In this document: positions 53,521 through 62,521 of the stretch, one piece after another
Layout of the letters: each line of letters begins with the position of its first letter
Numbering within the stretch: position 1 is the stretch's first letter
NCBI RefSeq assembly: GCF_008364795.1
Contig: NZ_VTTM01000001.1
Location: 186,001-250,000, forward strand
Direction of reading: 5' to 3'
Source: Azospirillum oryzae
GTDB taxonomy: Bacteria > Pseudomonadota > Alphaproteobacteria > Azospirillales > Azospirillaceae
DNA length: 64,000 nucleotides
The notes under the pieces: model-generated
What the model was told of the DNA's origin: nothing
What the model saw: only the letters and a program-made list of their open reading frames with translations
Database searches by the model: none
Translations under genes and position numbers: made by a program

Positions 53521-53558
53521 GAAGGCCGCCCGTCGGGAACCTGCCGGGGGCGGCCTTC
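53521..53558 (+). terminator. Partial terminator/stabilising hairpin after aapJ
   Basis: GAAGGCCGCCC (53521-53531) and GGGCGGCCTTC (53548-53558) form a perfect 11-bp stem without a T-tract. Such hairpins after a binding-protein gene favour its mRNA over the permease genes. Confidence 0.7.
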
Positions 53559-53716
53559 CGGTAGAGGAGCGGTCGCGAAGGGCGTCAGCGAAACGCCCGC
53601 GCATTGGACCGCATTGGGAGACATGTCGCATCCCCTACGGTGTGGGAAATGCCCGGAAAAACGTCCGGGACCGCGTGGGCACCGTATGGGGCGCGATGGT
53701 TGGGGGAGAGTAGTCC

Positions 53717-54916
53717 GTGGCGACCGAGACCCGGACCACCCAAGGCGCTCCGCCGCCGGGTGGCGTATCCATTTCCCTCAGCGACCCGACGTTCCGTGCC
53801 ATCGTCTACCAGATCCTGGTGGTCGGCGCGGTCGTTCTGGTCGGCTGGTTCCTTGTTTCCAACACGCTCGACAACCTCGCGCGGCGCTCGATCGCGACCG
53901 GTTACGATTTCCTGGGGCGTGAAGCGGCCTTCGGCATCGGCGAGTCGCTGATCGACTATTCGCCGAAGGACACCTATGGCCGGGCCTTCCTGGTCGGCGT
54001 GCTGAACACGCTGAAGGTGTCGGTCATCGGCATCCTCCTGGCGACGATCATCGGCACGCTGATCGGCGTCGCCCGGCTGTCCAGCAACTGGCTGATCGCC
54101 AAGCTGGCCTCGACCTATGTCGAGATCATCCGCAACATCCCGCCGCTGCTTCAGCTGTTCTTCTGGTACGCGCTGGTGTCGGACGGCCTGCCGCCGGTGC
54201 GTCAGGCGCTGAACCCGATCCCGGGCGTGTTCCTGTCGCAGCGCGGCCTGCGCGTGCCGGTGCCCGCCCCCGATCCGGTCTGGGCGAACATGGGCATCGC
54301 CCTGCTGGTTGGCATCCTCGCCGCCTGGGGCGTGTCGCGCTGGGCACGGGCACGGCAGGACCGGACCGGGCAGCTGTTCCCCGCGGGCTGGACCGGGCTC
54401 GGCCTGATCATCGGCCTGCCGATCCTGACCTGGCTCGCCGGCGGCGCGCCGCTCGCCATGGACGTGCCGAAGCTGACCGGCTTCAACTTCACCGGCGGCG
54501 CCGCGATCTCGCCGGAATTCTTCGCCATCCTGACCGGCCTGACGCTCTACACCGCGGCCTTCATCGCCGAGGTGGTGCGCAGCGGCATCACGGCGGTCAA
54601 CTGGGGCCAGACCGAGGCGGCGCGCGCGCTGGGCCTGCCGGGCGGCCCGACGCTGCGTCTGGTGATCCTGCCGCAGGCGCTGCGGGTGATCGTGCCGCCG
54701 CTGACCAGCCAGTATCTGAACCTGATGAAGAACAGTTCGCTGGCGCTGGCCATCGGCTATCCCGATCTGGTGTCCATCGCCAACACGACCCTGAACCAGA
54801 CCGGTCAGGCGATCGAGGGCGTGACGATGATCATGGGCACCTATCTGGTCATCAGCCTCAGCATCTCGATCTTCATGAACTGGTACAACAAGCGCATCGC
54901 GCTGGTGGAGCGGTAA
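53717..54916 (+). CDS. aapQ: General L-amino acid ABC transporter, permease AapQ
   Basis: One of two inner-membrane permeases of the system, 399 aa with about eight hydrophobic helices. The inner-membrane component signature appears in AFIAEVVRSGITAVNWGQTEAARALGL ... PQALRVIVPPLTSQYL, the EAA loop that contacts AapP. The start is GTG 53717. aapM follows after 5 bp. Confidence 0.96.
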   Translation: MATETRTTQGAPPPGGVSISLSDPTFRAIVYQILVVGAVVLVGWFLVSNTLDNLARRSIATGYDFLGREAAFGIGESLIDYSPKDTYGRAFLVGVLNTLKVSVIGILLATIIGTLIGVARLSSNWLIAKLASTYVEIIRNIPPLLQLFFWYALVSDGLPPVRQALNPIPGVFLSQRGLRVPVPAPDPVWANMGIALLVGILAAWGVSRWARARQDRTGQLFPAGWTGLGLIIGLPILTWLAGGAPLAMDVPKLTGFNFTGGAAISPEFFAILTGLTLYTAAFIAEVVRSGITAVNWGQTEAARALGLPGGPTLRLVILPQALRVIVPPLTSQYLNLMKNSSLALAIGYPDLVSIANTTLNQTGQAIEGVTMIMGTYLVISLSISIFMNWYNKRIALVER

Positions 54917-54921
54917 CGGCC

Positions 54922-56028
54922 ATGACCGACAACGTGCAAAGCGTCGGCCTGCCGGACGAGCGTCCGCCGGCCAACACCGTCGGCCCCATCGCGTGGCTGC
55001 GGAGCAACCTGTTCAACAGCTGGTACAACGCCATCCTGACCATTCTGGTCCTGGCGCTGCTGGTCTCGGCAATTCCCCCCTTCGTCGGATGGCTGCTGGT
55101 CAACGCGCATGGCTTCGATTCGAACTCCACGGTCTGCCGGCAGGATGCCGGCGGCGCCTGCTGGGGCTTCATCGGTGAGAAGCTGCGCTTCATCATGTTC
55201 GGGATGTTCCCGTGGGATGAGCAGTGGCGCCCGCTTCTGACCATCGGCATCTTCATCGCTCTGCTGGTCGCCAGTTGCGACCGCCGCTTCTGGAAGCCGT
55301 GGTTTGGGCTGGTCTGGGCCGCCGGGCTGACGCTGGTGGCGATCCTGATGTGGGGCGGCGTCTTCGGCCTCACCTATGTCGAGAACACGCTGTGGGGCGG
55401 CCTGCCGCTGACCATCATCCTGTCGGTGATCGGTCTGGCCGTGGCCTTCCCGGTATCGATCCTGCTGGCGCTGGGCCGGCGGTCGGACATGCCGGCGGTG
55501 AAGGTGCTGTGCGTCACCTACATCGAGCTGATCCGCGGTGTGCCGCTGATCAGCCTGCTGTTCATGGCGTCGGTGATGCTGCCGCTGTTCCTGCCGAACG
55601 GTGTTTCGGTCGACAAGCTGCTGCGTGCGCAGATCGCCTTCATCATGTTCGCCGCCGCCTATATGGCGGAAGCGATCCGCGGCGGCCTGCAGGCGATCCC
55701 GAAGGGGCAGTATGAGGCGGCGGACGGGCTGGGGCTCAGCTACTGGCAGAAGATGCGCAAGATCATCCTGCCGCAGGCGCTGGCCATCGCCATCCCGCCG
55801 CTGGTGAACACCTTCATCAGCTTCTTCAAGGATACCTCGCTCGTCATCATCATCGGCCTGTACGACCTGCTCGGCACCGCGAAGGCCGCGCTGTCCGACC
55901 CGTCCTGGCGCGGTTTCTACCGCGAGGCCTATCTGTTCATCGGCGTGATCTACTGGATCTTCTGCTTCAGCATGTCGAAATACAGCCAGAAGCTGGAACG
56001 CGACCTGAATCGCGGCCATCGCCGCTAG
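54922..56028 (+). CDS. aapM: General L-amino acid ABC transporter, permease AapM
   Basis: Second permease, 368 aa. The EAA loop YMAEAIRGGLQAIPKGQYEAADGLGL and PQALAIAIPPLVNTF are clear. A 60-residue periplasmic loop with cysteines (STVCRQDAGGACWGF) follows the first helix, as usual for AapM. It lies 5 bp after aapQ and 30 bp before aapP. Confidence 0.96.
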   Translation: MTDNVQSVGLPDERPPANTVGPIAWLRSNLFNSWYNAILTILVLALLVSAIPPFVGWLLVNAHGFDSNSTVCRQDAGGACWGFIGEKLRFIMFGMFPWDEQWRPLLTIGIFIALLVASCDRRFWKPWFGLVWAAGLTLVAILMWGGVFGLTYVENTLWGGLPLTIILSVIGLAVAFPVSILLALGRRSDMPAVKVLCVTYIELIRGVPLISLLFMASVMLPLFLPNGVSVDKLLRAQIAFIMFAAAYMAEAIRGGLQAIPKGQYEAADGLGLSYWQKMRKIILPQALAIAIPPLVNTFISFFKDTSLVIIIGLYDLLGTAKAALSDPSWRGFYREAYLFIGVIYWIFCFSMSKYSQKLERDLNRGHRR

Positions 56029-56058
56029 ATCAACGCCGTCAAGGGAGAAGCAAGACCC

Positions 56059-56844
56059 ATGTCCCAGGCCATGTCCCAGGGCACCAAGCCGAAGCACACC
56101 CTCAGCGGCGAGGAGATCATCCGCTGCACGGGCGTCAACAAGTGGTACGGCGAGTTCCACGTCCTGAAGAACGTCAACCTCAATGTCCAGAAGGGCGAGC
56201 GCATCGTCGTCTGCGGCCCGTCGGGGTCGGGCAAATCGACGATGATCCGCTGCCTGAACCGGCTTGAGGAGCATCAGAAGGGCACGATCGTCATCGACGG
56301 GATCGAGCTGACCAACAACCTGAAGAACATCGAGTTGGTCCGCCGCGAAGTCGGCATGGTGTTCCAGCACTTCAACCTGTTCCCGCACCTGACCGTGCTG
56401 GAGAACTGCACGCTCGCCCCGATCTGGGTTCGCAAGATGCCGAAGGCGGAGGCGGAAGAGCGGGCGATGAGCTACCTGAAGCGGGTGCGTATCGCCGAGC
56501 AGGCCAGGAAGTATCCCGGCCAGCTTTCGGGCGGCCAGCAGCAGCGCGTCGCCATCGCGCGGTCGCTGTGCATGAGCCCGAAGGTGATGCTGTTCGACGA
56601 GCCGACCTCCGCGCTCGACCCCGAGATGGTCAAGGAGGTGCTGGATGTCATGATCGGTCTGGCCGAGGACGGCATGACCATGCTGTGCGTGACGCACGAG
56701 ATGGGCTTCGCCAAGTCGGTCGCCGACCGCGTCATCTTCATGGACCGCGGCGAAATCGTGGAGCAGGACACGCCGGACGCGTTCTTCTCCAACCCCAAGT
56801 CGGACCGCACGCGCCTCTTCCTCAGCCAAATTCTAAACCACTGA
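56059..56844 (+). CDS. aapP: General L-amino acid ABC transporter, ATPase AapP
   Basis: The 261-aa ATPase energises uptake. Walker [19 protein letters not shown], the Q-loop in [16 protein letters not shown], signature [15 protein letters not shown], Walker [16 protein letters not shown] and the H-switch in VTHEMGFA are all present. GGGAG lies upstream of ATG 56059. Last gene of the aap operon. Confidence 0.97.
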   Translation: MSQAMSQGTKPKHTLSGEEIIRCTGVNKWYGEFHVLKNVNLNVQKGERIVVCGPSGSGKSTMIRCLNRLEEHQKGTIVIDGIELTNNLKNIELVRREVGMVFQHFNLFPHLTVLENCTLAPIWVRKMPKAEAEERAMSYLKRVRIAEQARKYPGQLSGGQQQRVAIARSLCMSPKVMLFDEPTSALDPEMVKEVLDVMIGLAEDGMTMLCVTHEMGFAKSVADRVIFMDRGEIVEQDTPDAFFSNPKSDRTRLFLSQILNH

Positions 56845-56851
56845 TCCGGAC

Positions 56852-56880
56852 AGCAGGCCGGCGCTTCCGTCCGGCCTGCT
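56852..56880 (+). terminator. Hairpin after aapP
   Basis: AGCAGGCCGG (56852-56861) and CCGGCCTGCT (56871-56880) form a 10-bp stem followed by ATTT, a weak U-tract. It probably ends the aap operon. Confidence 0.65.
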
Positions 56881-57006
56881 ATTTGGAAATAAAACACCTC
56901 GAGTTGGGGTGCGCGACGCAATGTCCTGTGGCGTCGCGCACCGGTTTGCGGTTCAATCGGTCGCCTGACGTGCTGTTCGACCGATCCGCTTACGGAGACC
57001 GAGGTT

Positions 57007-58092
57007 ATGGACCTGCTCAGCCCCCGTCCCAGCGTTGGCCAGATCAAGCCGTACCGTCCCGCTCGCCCGCCTCGCGACGGCCGTCGGTGGATCGACCTGT
57101 CGCTGACCCACAATCCGCTCGGACCCAGCCCGCTGGCACTGGACGCCTATTGCGAAGCGGCCACGCGCATCCATTGCTATCCGGATTGGGACCAGGAACC
57201 GCTGCGCCACGCCATCGCACGCCGTCATTCCATTGATGCCGACCGCATCGTCTGCACCGCCGGGTCAGAGGAACTGATCCATCTGGTCGCCCAGGCCTTC
57301 GCTGGCCCCGGCGACGAGGTTCTGTGCCACGAGCGGGGCTATCGCGGGTTCCTCAAGGCGATCCGTGCCACCGGCGCCACCGCGGTGGTCGCGGCGGAAC
57401 GCGACATGGTGGTGGATGTGGAGGCAATGATCGACCGCGCCAGCGAGCGCACGAAGATCTGCTTCCTCGCCAACCCCAACAACCCGACCGGCACCTACAT
57501 TCCGGCCGAGGCGGTGCAGCGGCTGCGCGCCGGCCTGCCGTCGAACACGCTGCTAGTGCTGGATTCGGCCTATGCCGACTATTGCCGCCTGCCGGACTAC
57601 AGCGACGGTACGGAGATCGTCGAGAATTCCGACAACGTCCTGCTGATCCGCACATTTTCCAAGATGCATGGGCTGGCGGGGCTGAGGGTCGGCTGGGGCT
57701 ATGGTCCCGCCACGGTGATCGAGGCGGTGAATGCCATCCGCGGCGCCTTCAACGTCTCGCTTCCCGCCCAACTGACCGCCGCCGCCGCGCTCAGCGACGC
57801 CGAGCATGAGGAGGCGACCTTCGCCCACAATGCGCAGTGGCTGCCCTGGCTGTCGCGCGAGTTGGAGCGGGTCGGGCTGCGCGTTTATCCCAGCGTCTGC
57901 AATTTCGTGTTGGCCCGTGTGCCGACCGATCCGTCGCTGGGCATCCAGGCGGTCATCGACCATCTCGCCCGCCGGGGCATCCTGGTGAAACCGGTGACCG
58001 AGTATGGCCTGTCCGACTGCCTGCGCATTACCATCGGCCGGGAGGAGGAGAACAAGGCGCTGGTGGCGGCGCTGGCGGAGATTCTCGGCTGA
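57007..58092 (+). CDS. hisC: Histidinol-phosphate aminotransferase-like enzyme
   Basis: Expected to convert imidazole-acetol phosphate and glutamate to histidinol phosphate. The 361-aa fold-type I PLP protein has NPNNPTGTYIP, VLDSAYADYC (PLP-binding Asp/Tyr) and the Schiff-base Lys in RTFSKMHGLAGLRVGWGYG. Some HisC paralogues act on aromatic amino acids instead, so the exact role is not certain. It follows aapP after 162 bp, in its own unit. Small RNA copy A begins just downstream. Confidence 0.85.
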   Translation: MDLLSPRPSVGQIKPYRPARPPRDGRRWIDLSLTHNPLGPSPLALDAYCEAATRIHCYPDWDQEPLRHAIARRHSIDADRIVCTAGSEELIHLVAQAFAGPGDEVLCHERGYRGFLKAIRATGATAVVAAERDMVVDVEAMIDRASERTKICFLANPNNPTGTYIPAEAVQRLRAGLPSNTLLVLDSAYADYCRLPDYSDGTEIVENSDNVLLIRTFSKMHGLAGLRVGWGYGPATVIEAVNAIRGAFNVSLPAQLTAAAALSDAEHEEATFAHNAQWLPWLSRELERVGLRVYPSVCNFVLARVPTDPSLGIQAVIDHLARRGILVKPVTEYGLSDCLRITIGREEENKALVAALAEILG

Positions 58093-58153
58093 CGAGGCCG
58101 GCCAGAGGCTGCGACGGAACGACGCGAACGGATCGCGAAGATTTTCGTCTCTT

Positions 58154-58167
58154 TTGATGCAGATCAA
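58154..58167 (+). promoter_or_regulatory. FNR/FixK-type box for small RNA copy A
   Basis: TTGATGCAGATCAA is a perfect TTGAT-N4-ATCAA dyad centred 42.5 nt before the first base of the conserved RNA motif; GATAAG lies in the -10 region. Confidence 0.8.
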
Positions 58168-58202
58168 CGAACGATCTATGCGCTTCCGGATAAGGTCCTT
58201 CT

Positions 58203-58265
58203 TGTCTCTAACCCTCCCTGTATCACTGAGCCGGAGCATCCGCATGGATGTCTCCGGCTTTTTCT
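58203..58265 (+). ncRNA. Predicted FNR-controlled small RNA, copy A
   Basis: The inferred transcript starts TGTCTCTAACCCTCCCTGT and folds at its 3' end into a 13-bp terminator stem (AGCCGGAG-CATCC with GGATG-CTCCGGCT, 58229-58259), then TTTTTCTTTTT. Copies A and C share 27 nt around the motif, including CCTTCT before it. About 60 nt long and non-coding. Confidence 0.75.
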
Positions 58266-58298
58266 TTTTGGCGGGGGGCGACGGAAAGTGCCCGTCCG

Positions 58299-58312
58299 TT
58301 GACATGCATCAA
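58299..58312 (+). promoter_or_regulatory. FNR/FixK-type box for small RNA copy B
   Basis: TTGACATGCATCAA differs from TTGAT-N4-ATCAA at one position. It is centred 41.5 nt upstream of the conserved motif, the classical activating position. Confidence 0.75.
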
Positions 58313-58346
58313 AGCGGGGAGGGGTGGGTGGGCGTAGACCTGTGAC

Positions 58347-58404
58347 TGTCTCTAACCCTCCCTGTTTCACAGGAGGCCCCGGTTCCGGTGCCTCCTGTTT
58401 TTTT
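58347..58404 (+). ncRNA. Predicted FNR-controlled small RNA, copy B
   Basis: Starts with the same 19-nt TGTCTCTAACCCTCCCTGT, then a terminator (CAGGAGGC 58370-58377 with GCCTCCTG 58390-58397, inner CCGG/CCGG) and seven T residues. It lies 82 nt after the end of copy A, so A and B are tandem duplicates with separate promoters and terminators. Confidence 0.75.
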
Positions 58405-58427
58405 GCCTGGGCTCTGGACGGCGATGC

Positions 58428-58673
58428 CTATGAGGGCGGGCGCGTGCGGTTCCAGCGCAGCACCAGCCCGAGCACCGACAGCGGCACCACGATGACGGCG
58501 CCGATCAGGATGTAGGGCAGCGCCCAGCGGCCGGCGTCGATCATCAAGGCGACGATCTCCTGCACCGTCTGCCAGCTGTTCGTCAGGATGCTGGCCGGAT
58601 CGATGCGCAGGAACGACAGCACGAAGCCGACGACGAAGCACAACACCAGCGTCCGAATGATCCAACCCACCAA
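58428..58673 (-). CDS. Small DUF6460-like membrane protein
   Basis: The 81-aa protein has two hydrophobic helices (about 5-20 and 50-72) and resembles DUF6460, an alphaproteobacterial family of unknown function. It lies 81 bp downstream of ispH on the minus strand and may share its transcript. Confidence 0.72.
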   Translation of the reverse strand: MVGWIIRTLVLCFVVGFVLSFLRIDPASILTNSWQTVQEIVALMIDAGRWALPYILIGAVIVVPLSVLGLVLRWNRTRPPS

Positions 58674-58754
58674 GGCTTCACCTCACGCTCGTCACGGTGG
58701 AGCGTGCGCTCCGCCTGAAGCAACGCGCCGCCCCGCGACCGGGTTCCGGCGCCG

Positions 58755-59732
58755 TCAAACCTCTTCCCGCTCCACCGATAACGCGCGCGGCAGCTTGAAG
58801 ACGATGTTCTCCGTCGCCGTGCGCAGCTCCTCCACCGTCACGTCGAATCGGGCGCGGGCGGCCTCGATGACCTCCTCGACCAGCACTTCCGGGGCCGATG
58901 CGCCGGCGGTGATGCCGAGGCGGGCGACGCCGGACAGTGCGTCCCAATCGATGTCGACGGCGCGCTGGACCAGCTGGGCGGCCGGGCAGCCATGGGTCTT
59001 CGCCACCTCCACCAGCCGCTTGGAGTTGGAGGAGTTCGGCGCCCCCAGCACCAGCAGCGCGTCCACCTTCGGCGCGATTGCCTTCACCGCCGCCTGCCGG
59101 TTGGTGGTGGCGTAGCAGATGTCTTCCTTCTTCGGACCGGCGATGGCGGGGAAGCGGGCCTGGAGGGCGGCCAGGATCTCCGTCGTCTCGTCGACCGACA
59201 GGGTGGTCTGGGTGGCGAAGGCGAGGTTTTCAGGGTCTTGCACCTCGAGCGTCGCCACGTCGGCCACCGTCTCCACCAGCACCACGGCGCCGTCGGGCAG
59301 CTGGCCCATGGTGCCAATCACCTCCGGGTGGCCGGCATGGCCGATCAGGACGATCTGCTTGCCGTCCTCGTAATGCCGTTCGGCCTCGCGGTGTACCTTG
59401 CTGACCAGCGGGCAGGTGGCGTCGAGATAGAACAGCCCGCGCGCCTCGGCCGCCTGCGGCACCGATTTCGGCACGCCATGGGCGGAGAAGACCACCGGGC
59501 GGCCGTCCGGCACCTCGGTCAGCTCATCGACGAAAACGGCGCCCTTGGCTTCCAGGCTTTCGACCACGAAGCGGTTGTGGACGATCTCGTGCCGGACGTA
59601 GACCGGCGCCCCGAAGCGGTCGAGCGCCGTCTCGACGATCTGGATCGCCCGGTCCACCCCGGCGCAGAAGCCGCGCGGTGCCGCCAGCAGGATGGTCAGG
59701 GGCCGAAGGGCTGGGGAAGAGGTCGTGGTCAT
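58755..59732 (-). CDS. ispH: 4-hydroxy-3-methylbut-2-enyl diphosphate reductase
   Basis: The last enzyme of the MEP isoprenoid pathway, reducing HMBPP to IPP and DMAPP with a [4Fe-4S] cluster. The 325-aa protein shows the three cluster cysteines in [23 protein letters not shown] and [11 protein letters not shown], and the substrate-binding [15 protein letters not shown] and [11 protein letters not shown]. The isoprenoids feed quinone synthesis (ubiE/ubiB elsewhere in the window). Confidence 0.97.
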   Translation of the reverse strand: MTTTSSPALRPLTILLAAPRGFCAGVDRAIQIVETALDRFGAPVYVRHEIVHNRFVVESLEAKGAVFVDELTEVPDGRPVVFSAHGVPKSVPQAAEARGLFYLDATCPLVSKVHREAERHYEDGKQIVLIGHAGHPEVIGTMGQLPDGAVVLVETVADVATLEVQDPENLAFATQTTLSVDETTEILAALQARFPAIAGPKKEDICYATTNRQAAVKAIAPKVDALLVLGAPNSSNSKRLVEVAKTHGCPAAQLVQRAVDIDWDALSGVARLGITAGASAPEVLVEEVIEAARARFDVTVEELRTATENIVFKLPRALSVEREEV

Positions 59733-59886
59733 ATGCGCTGTGCCGCCCTTGCGTGGAGTGGGTCGCCCTTAGGTGGTCCTGCGCCGGACGGTCACAAGGG
59801 ATAGAACCGCCGCGCGGTCTTGTGCCGGTCAAGCTGGGACACTAAAGTCGTGATCCAACAGCCCGTTAACCGATCAGGCCGAACCG

Positions 59887-60489
59887 ATGGACCGCCGCGA
59901 CCGTAATATAGGAACCCCCGCCCGGAAAAGCCCGCTGGCGTCCCTCTTTGGGATGGGCCGCCCTGCGCTGCTCGCGGCCGGGGCCGTGCTGGTGCTTTCC
60001 GGCTGCTCCGGCATGGGGTTGGGGCCGACGAATCCGTCGGAGGCGGCGCTGGCCTGCCCGAAGGTCAACATCGTCCGCGACCTTCAGGAAGTCACGGTCT
60101 TCCGCCCAGGCGGCAAGGATCTGACGGATCTGGAGTCGCGCGCCGCCCTGGTCGATTTCACCGGCAGCTGCGACTACACCAGCGACGGCGTCACCGTGAA
60201 CGTGAACGTCTATCTGGTGGCCGAGCGCGGCCCGGCCCTTCAGGGCAACACCGCCAAGTACCAGTATTTCGTAGCATTGGCCCAGCCGGATGACACGCTG
60301 GTGTCGAAGGCCTATTTCGACACCGACGTGACCTTCGTCCCCGGCCAGCCGCGCGCCGGCACCCGCGAGGAACTGACCCCGAAGATCCCGCTGCCGAAGG
60401 ACGCCAACGCCAAGGACTGGAAGATCTATCTCGGCTTCCAGCTGACGCCGGAGCAGCTGAACTTCAACCGGACGCAGATGAAGAAGTAA
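59887..60489 (+). CDS. Hypothetical lipoprotein
   Basis: The 200-aa product has a basic N-terminus (about 1-28), a hydrophobic segment and lipobox LSGC (about 37-40), so it should be lipid-anchored. The mature domain is beta-rich (SCDYTSDGVTVNVNVYLVAERGP ... FVALAQPDDTLVSKAYFD) and I recognise no named family, although similar lipoproteins are common in Rhodospirillales. Divergent from ispH across 154 bp. Confidence 0.75.
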   Translation: MDRRDRNIGTPARKSPLASLFGMGRPALLAAGAVLVLSGCSGMGLGPTNPSEAALACPKVNIVRDLQEVTVFRPGGKDLTDLESRAALVDFTGSCDYTSDGVTVNVNVYLVAERGPALQGNTAKYQYFVALAQPDDTLVSKAYFDTDVTFVPGQPRAGTREELTPKIPLPKDANAKDWKIYLGFQLTPEQLNFNRTQMKK

Positions 60490-60523
60490 GAACTTCTGTT
60501 CATCGGTTTCGGGGCCGTCCCCT

Positions 60524-60620
60524 TTCGACCGTCATTCCCGCGCAGGCGGGAATCCAGCCGCATCAACCGCTTTATCTGGAAGCCCGGATCCCCGCCTTCG
60601 CGGGGATGACGGCCGTCGAG
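60524..60620. repeat. GTCATTCCCGC-type REP-like palindrome
   Basis: TCGACCGTCATTCCCGCGC at 60525 is mirrored by CGCGGGGATGACGGCCGTCGA ending near 60619, with a further hairpin CCCGCGCAGGCGGG inside the left arm. The same core forms the ubiB terminator at 29006-29055. Confidence 0.75.
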
Positions 60621-60698
60621 GGTGCGGGTTTGGCACCGGATCCGCCGATTGACAAACCTGTCCATTCGCGACAGTGTGCGCCGCGTACACGCCGATGA

Positions 60699-60930
60699 TC
60701 CCTCGCGGGAGAGATCGCTTGTGAGCTTGTCGTAAATCGACAGGTCCGCGGGCGGCGCCGAAGGAGCAACCGCCCCCGGAAACTCTCAGGCAAAAGGACC
60801 GCAAGGGGATAAGGCAACTCTGGAAAGCAGCCTCGGCGCCCAGTCGCCGCGACTCACCGAAGGAGTAAACCGGGTGCCCGGCTCGACCGGACAGCGGTGA
60901 ATCTCTCAGGTCCAAGACAGAGGGGGCAGC
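60699..60930 (+). promoter_or_regulatory. Tandem glycine riboswitch
   Basis: Two glycine aptamers in series precede gcvT. Each has the conserved core CCGAAGGAG followed by a variable arm and a (A)CTCTCAGG(C/T)(A/C)-type 3' block: aptamer 1 with CGCCGAAGGAGCAACCGCC and ACTCTCAGGCAAAAGGACCG, aptamer 2 with CACCGAAGGAGTAAACCGG and ATCTCTCAGGTCCAAGACAG. Glycine binding normally turns on the glycine cleavage genes. The expression platform lies in 60931-60982. Confidence 0.93.
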
Positions 60931-60982
60931 TTCCTGCATCGATCCCGATGCGGGCGCTGAAACCTTGTCGGAGGACCCGCGC

Positions 60983-62095
60983 GTGACCGAGGCCGCAACC
61001 GCTCTCAAGACCACCCCGCTGCACGCGCTCCATGTCGAGCTTGGCGCCCGCATGGTGCCTTTCGCCGGCTATGACATGCCGGTGCAGTATCCGCTGGGCA
61101 TCTTGAAGGAGCACCAGCACACCCGCGAGAAGGCTGGGCTGTTCGACGTGTCCCACATGGGGCAGGTCCGCCTGACCGGCGACGATCCCGCCGCCGCCCT
61201 GGAAACGCTGGTTCCCGGCGACATCAAGGGGCTGGTCCAGGGCCGCATGCGCTACACGCTGTTCCTGAACGAGCAGGGCGGAATCCTCGACGACCTGATG
61301 GTGACCAATGCCGGCGACCACCTGTTCCTGGTGGTGAACGCCGCCTGCAAGGAGCAGGACGTCGCCCATCTGCGCAAGAAGCTGGCCGGCAAGGCCGAGG
61401 TCGAACTGCTGGACGATCTGGCGCTGATGGCGCTCCAGGGTCCGATGGCGGCCGAGGTGATGGCCCGCTTCGTGCCGGAAGCCGCCACCATGAAGTTCAT
61501 GAGCTACCTGTCCGCCACCTTCAAGGGCGTGCCGGTGATCCTGACCCGCTCCGGCTACACCGGCGAGGACGGCTACGAGATCTCCTGCGACAAGGCCGAT
61601 GCGGAGATGATCGCCCGCGCGCTGCTGGGCGAATCGGAGGTCGAGACGATCGGGCTGGGCGCCCGCGACTCGCTGCGGCTGGAGGCCGGGCTCTGCCTCT
61701 ACGGCCATGACATCGACACCACCACGACGCCGGTCGAAGGCGCGCTGGAATGGACGCTGCCGAAGCGTCGCCGCGCCGAGGGCGGGTTCCCCGGTTACGA
61801 CATCATCCACCGGCAGCTGACCGAGGGCGCGCCGCGCCGCCGCGTCGGCATCCAGCCGGAAGGCCGCCAGCCGGCCCGCGAGCACACCGAGATCCAGGAC
61901 GCCAACGGCACCCGCGTCGGCGAGATCACCAGCGGCGGCTTCGGCCCGACCGCCGGCGCGCCGGTCGCCATGGGCTATGTCGACATCGCGAACTCCGCGG
62001 TCGGCACGCCGCTGACGCTGATAGTGCGCGGCAAGCCGCTGCCCGCCCGCGTCGCCGCCACGCCTTTCGTGCCGCAGCGTTATTACCGGGGCTGA
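60983..62095 (+). CDS. gcvT: Glycine cleavage system T protein (aminomethyltransferase)
   Basis: GcvT moves the methylene group from the H-protein to tetrahydrofolate, releasing ammonia. The 370-aa protein has [43 protein letters not shown] and the [18 protein letters not shown] signature. The start is taken as GTG 60983, 8 nt after GGAGG; TTG 60965 is a weaker alternative. First gene of gcvT-gcvH-gcvPA-gcvPB under the glycine riboswitch. Confidence 0.96.
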   Translation: MTEAATALKTTPLHALHVELGARMVPFAGYDMPVQYPLGILKEHQHTREKAGLFDVSHMGQVRLTGDDPAAALETLVPGDIKGLVQGRMRYTLFLNEQGGILDDLMVTNAGDHLFLVVNAACKEQDVAHLRKKLAGKAEVELLDDLALMALQGPMAAEVMARFVPEAATMKFMSYLSATFKGVPVILTRSGYTGEDGYEISCDKADAEMIARALLGESEVETIGLGARDSLRLEAGLCLYGHDIDTTTTPVEGALEWTLPKRRRAEGGFPGYDIIHRQLTEGAPRRRVGIQPEGRQPAREHTEIQDANGTRVGEITSGGFGPTAGAPVAMGYVDIANSAVGTPLTLIVRGKPLPARVAATPFVPQRYYRG

Positions 62096-62145
62096 TGCCT
62101 CCTCAACCCAATCACAAGCAACCGTTCGGACAGGGAAATCTTCAT

Positions 62146-62520
62146 ATGAGCAAGAAATTCACCAAGGACCACGAGTGGGTTCAGGTCGATGGCGATGTCG
62201 CCACCGTCGGCGTCACCGACTTCGCGCAGAGCCAGTTGGGCGACGTTGTGTTCGTCGAGCTGCCCGAGGCCGGCCGCGTGCTGGAGCAGGGCAAGGAAGC
62301 CGCTGTCGTCGAATCCGTGAAGGCTGCCAGCGACGTGTACGCACCGGTCTCCGGCACCGTCGTGGAGGCCAACCAGGCCCTGGTCGATGACCCGTCGATG
62401 GTCAACAGCGCCGCCGAGACCGATGGCTGGTTCTTCAAGATCCAGTTGAAGGACGCCTCCGAACTCGATGGTCTGATGGACGAATCGGCCTACAAGGCCT
62501 TCGTTGAGGAATCCCACTGA
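62146..62520 (+). CDS. gcvH: Glycine cleavage system H protein
   Basis: The lipoyl carrier that shuttles the aminomethyl intermediate. The 124-aa protein begins [17 protein letters not shown] and carries the lipoylated Lys in [19 protein letters not shown]. It lies 50 bp after gcvT and 1 bp before gcvPA. Confidence 0.98.
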   Translation: MSKKFTKDHEWVQVDGDVATVGVTDFAQSQLGDVVFVELPEAGRVLEQGKEAAVVESVKAASDVYAPVSGTVVEANQALVDDPSMVNSAAETDGWFFKIQLKDASELDGLMDESAYKAFVEESH

Positions 62521-62521
62521 C

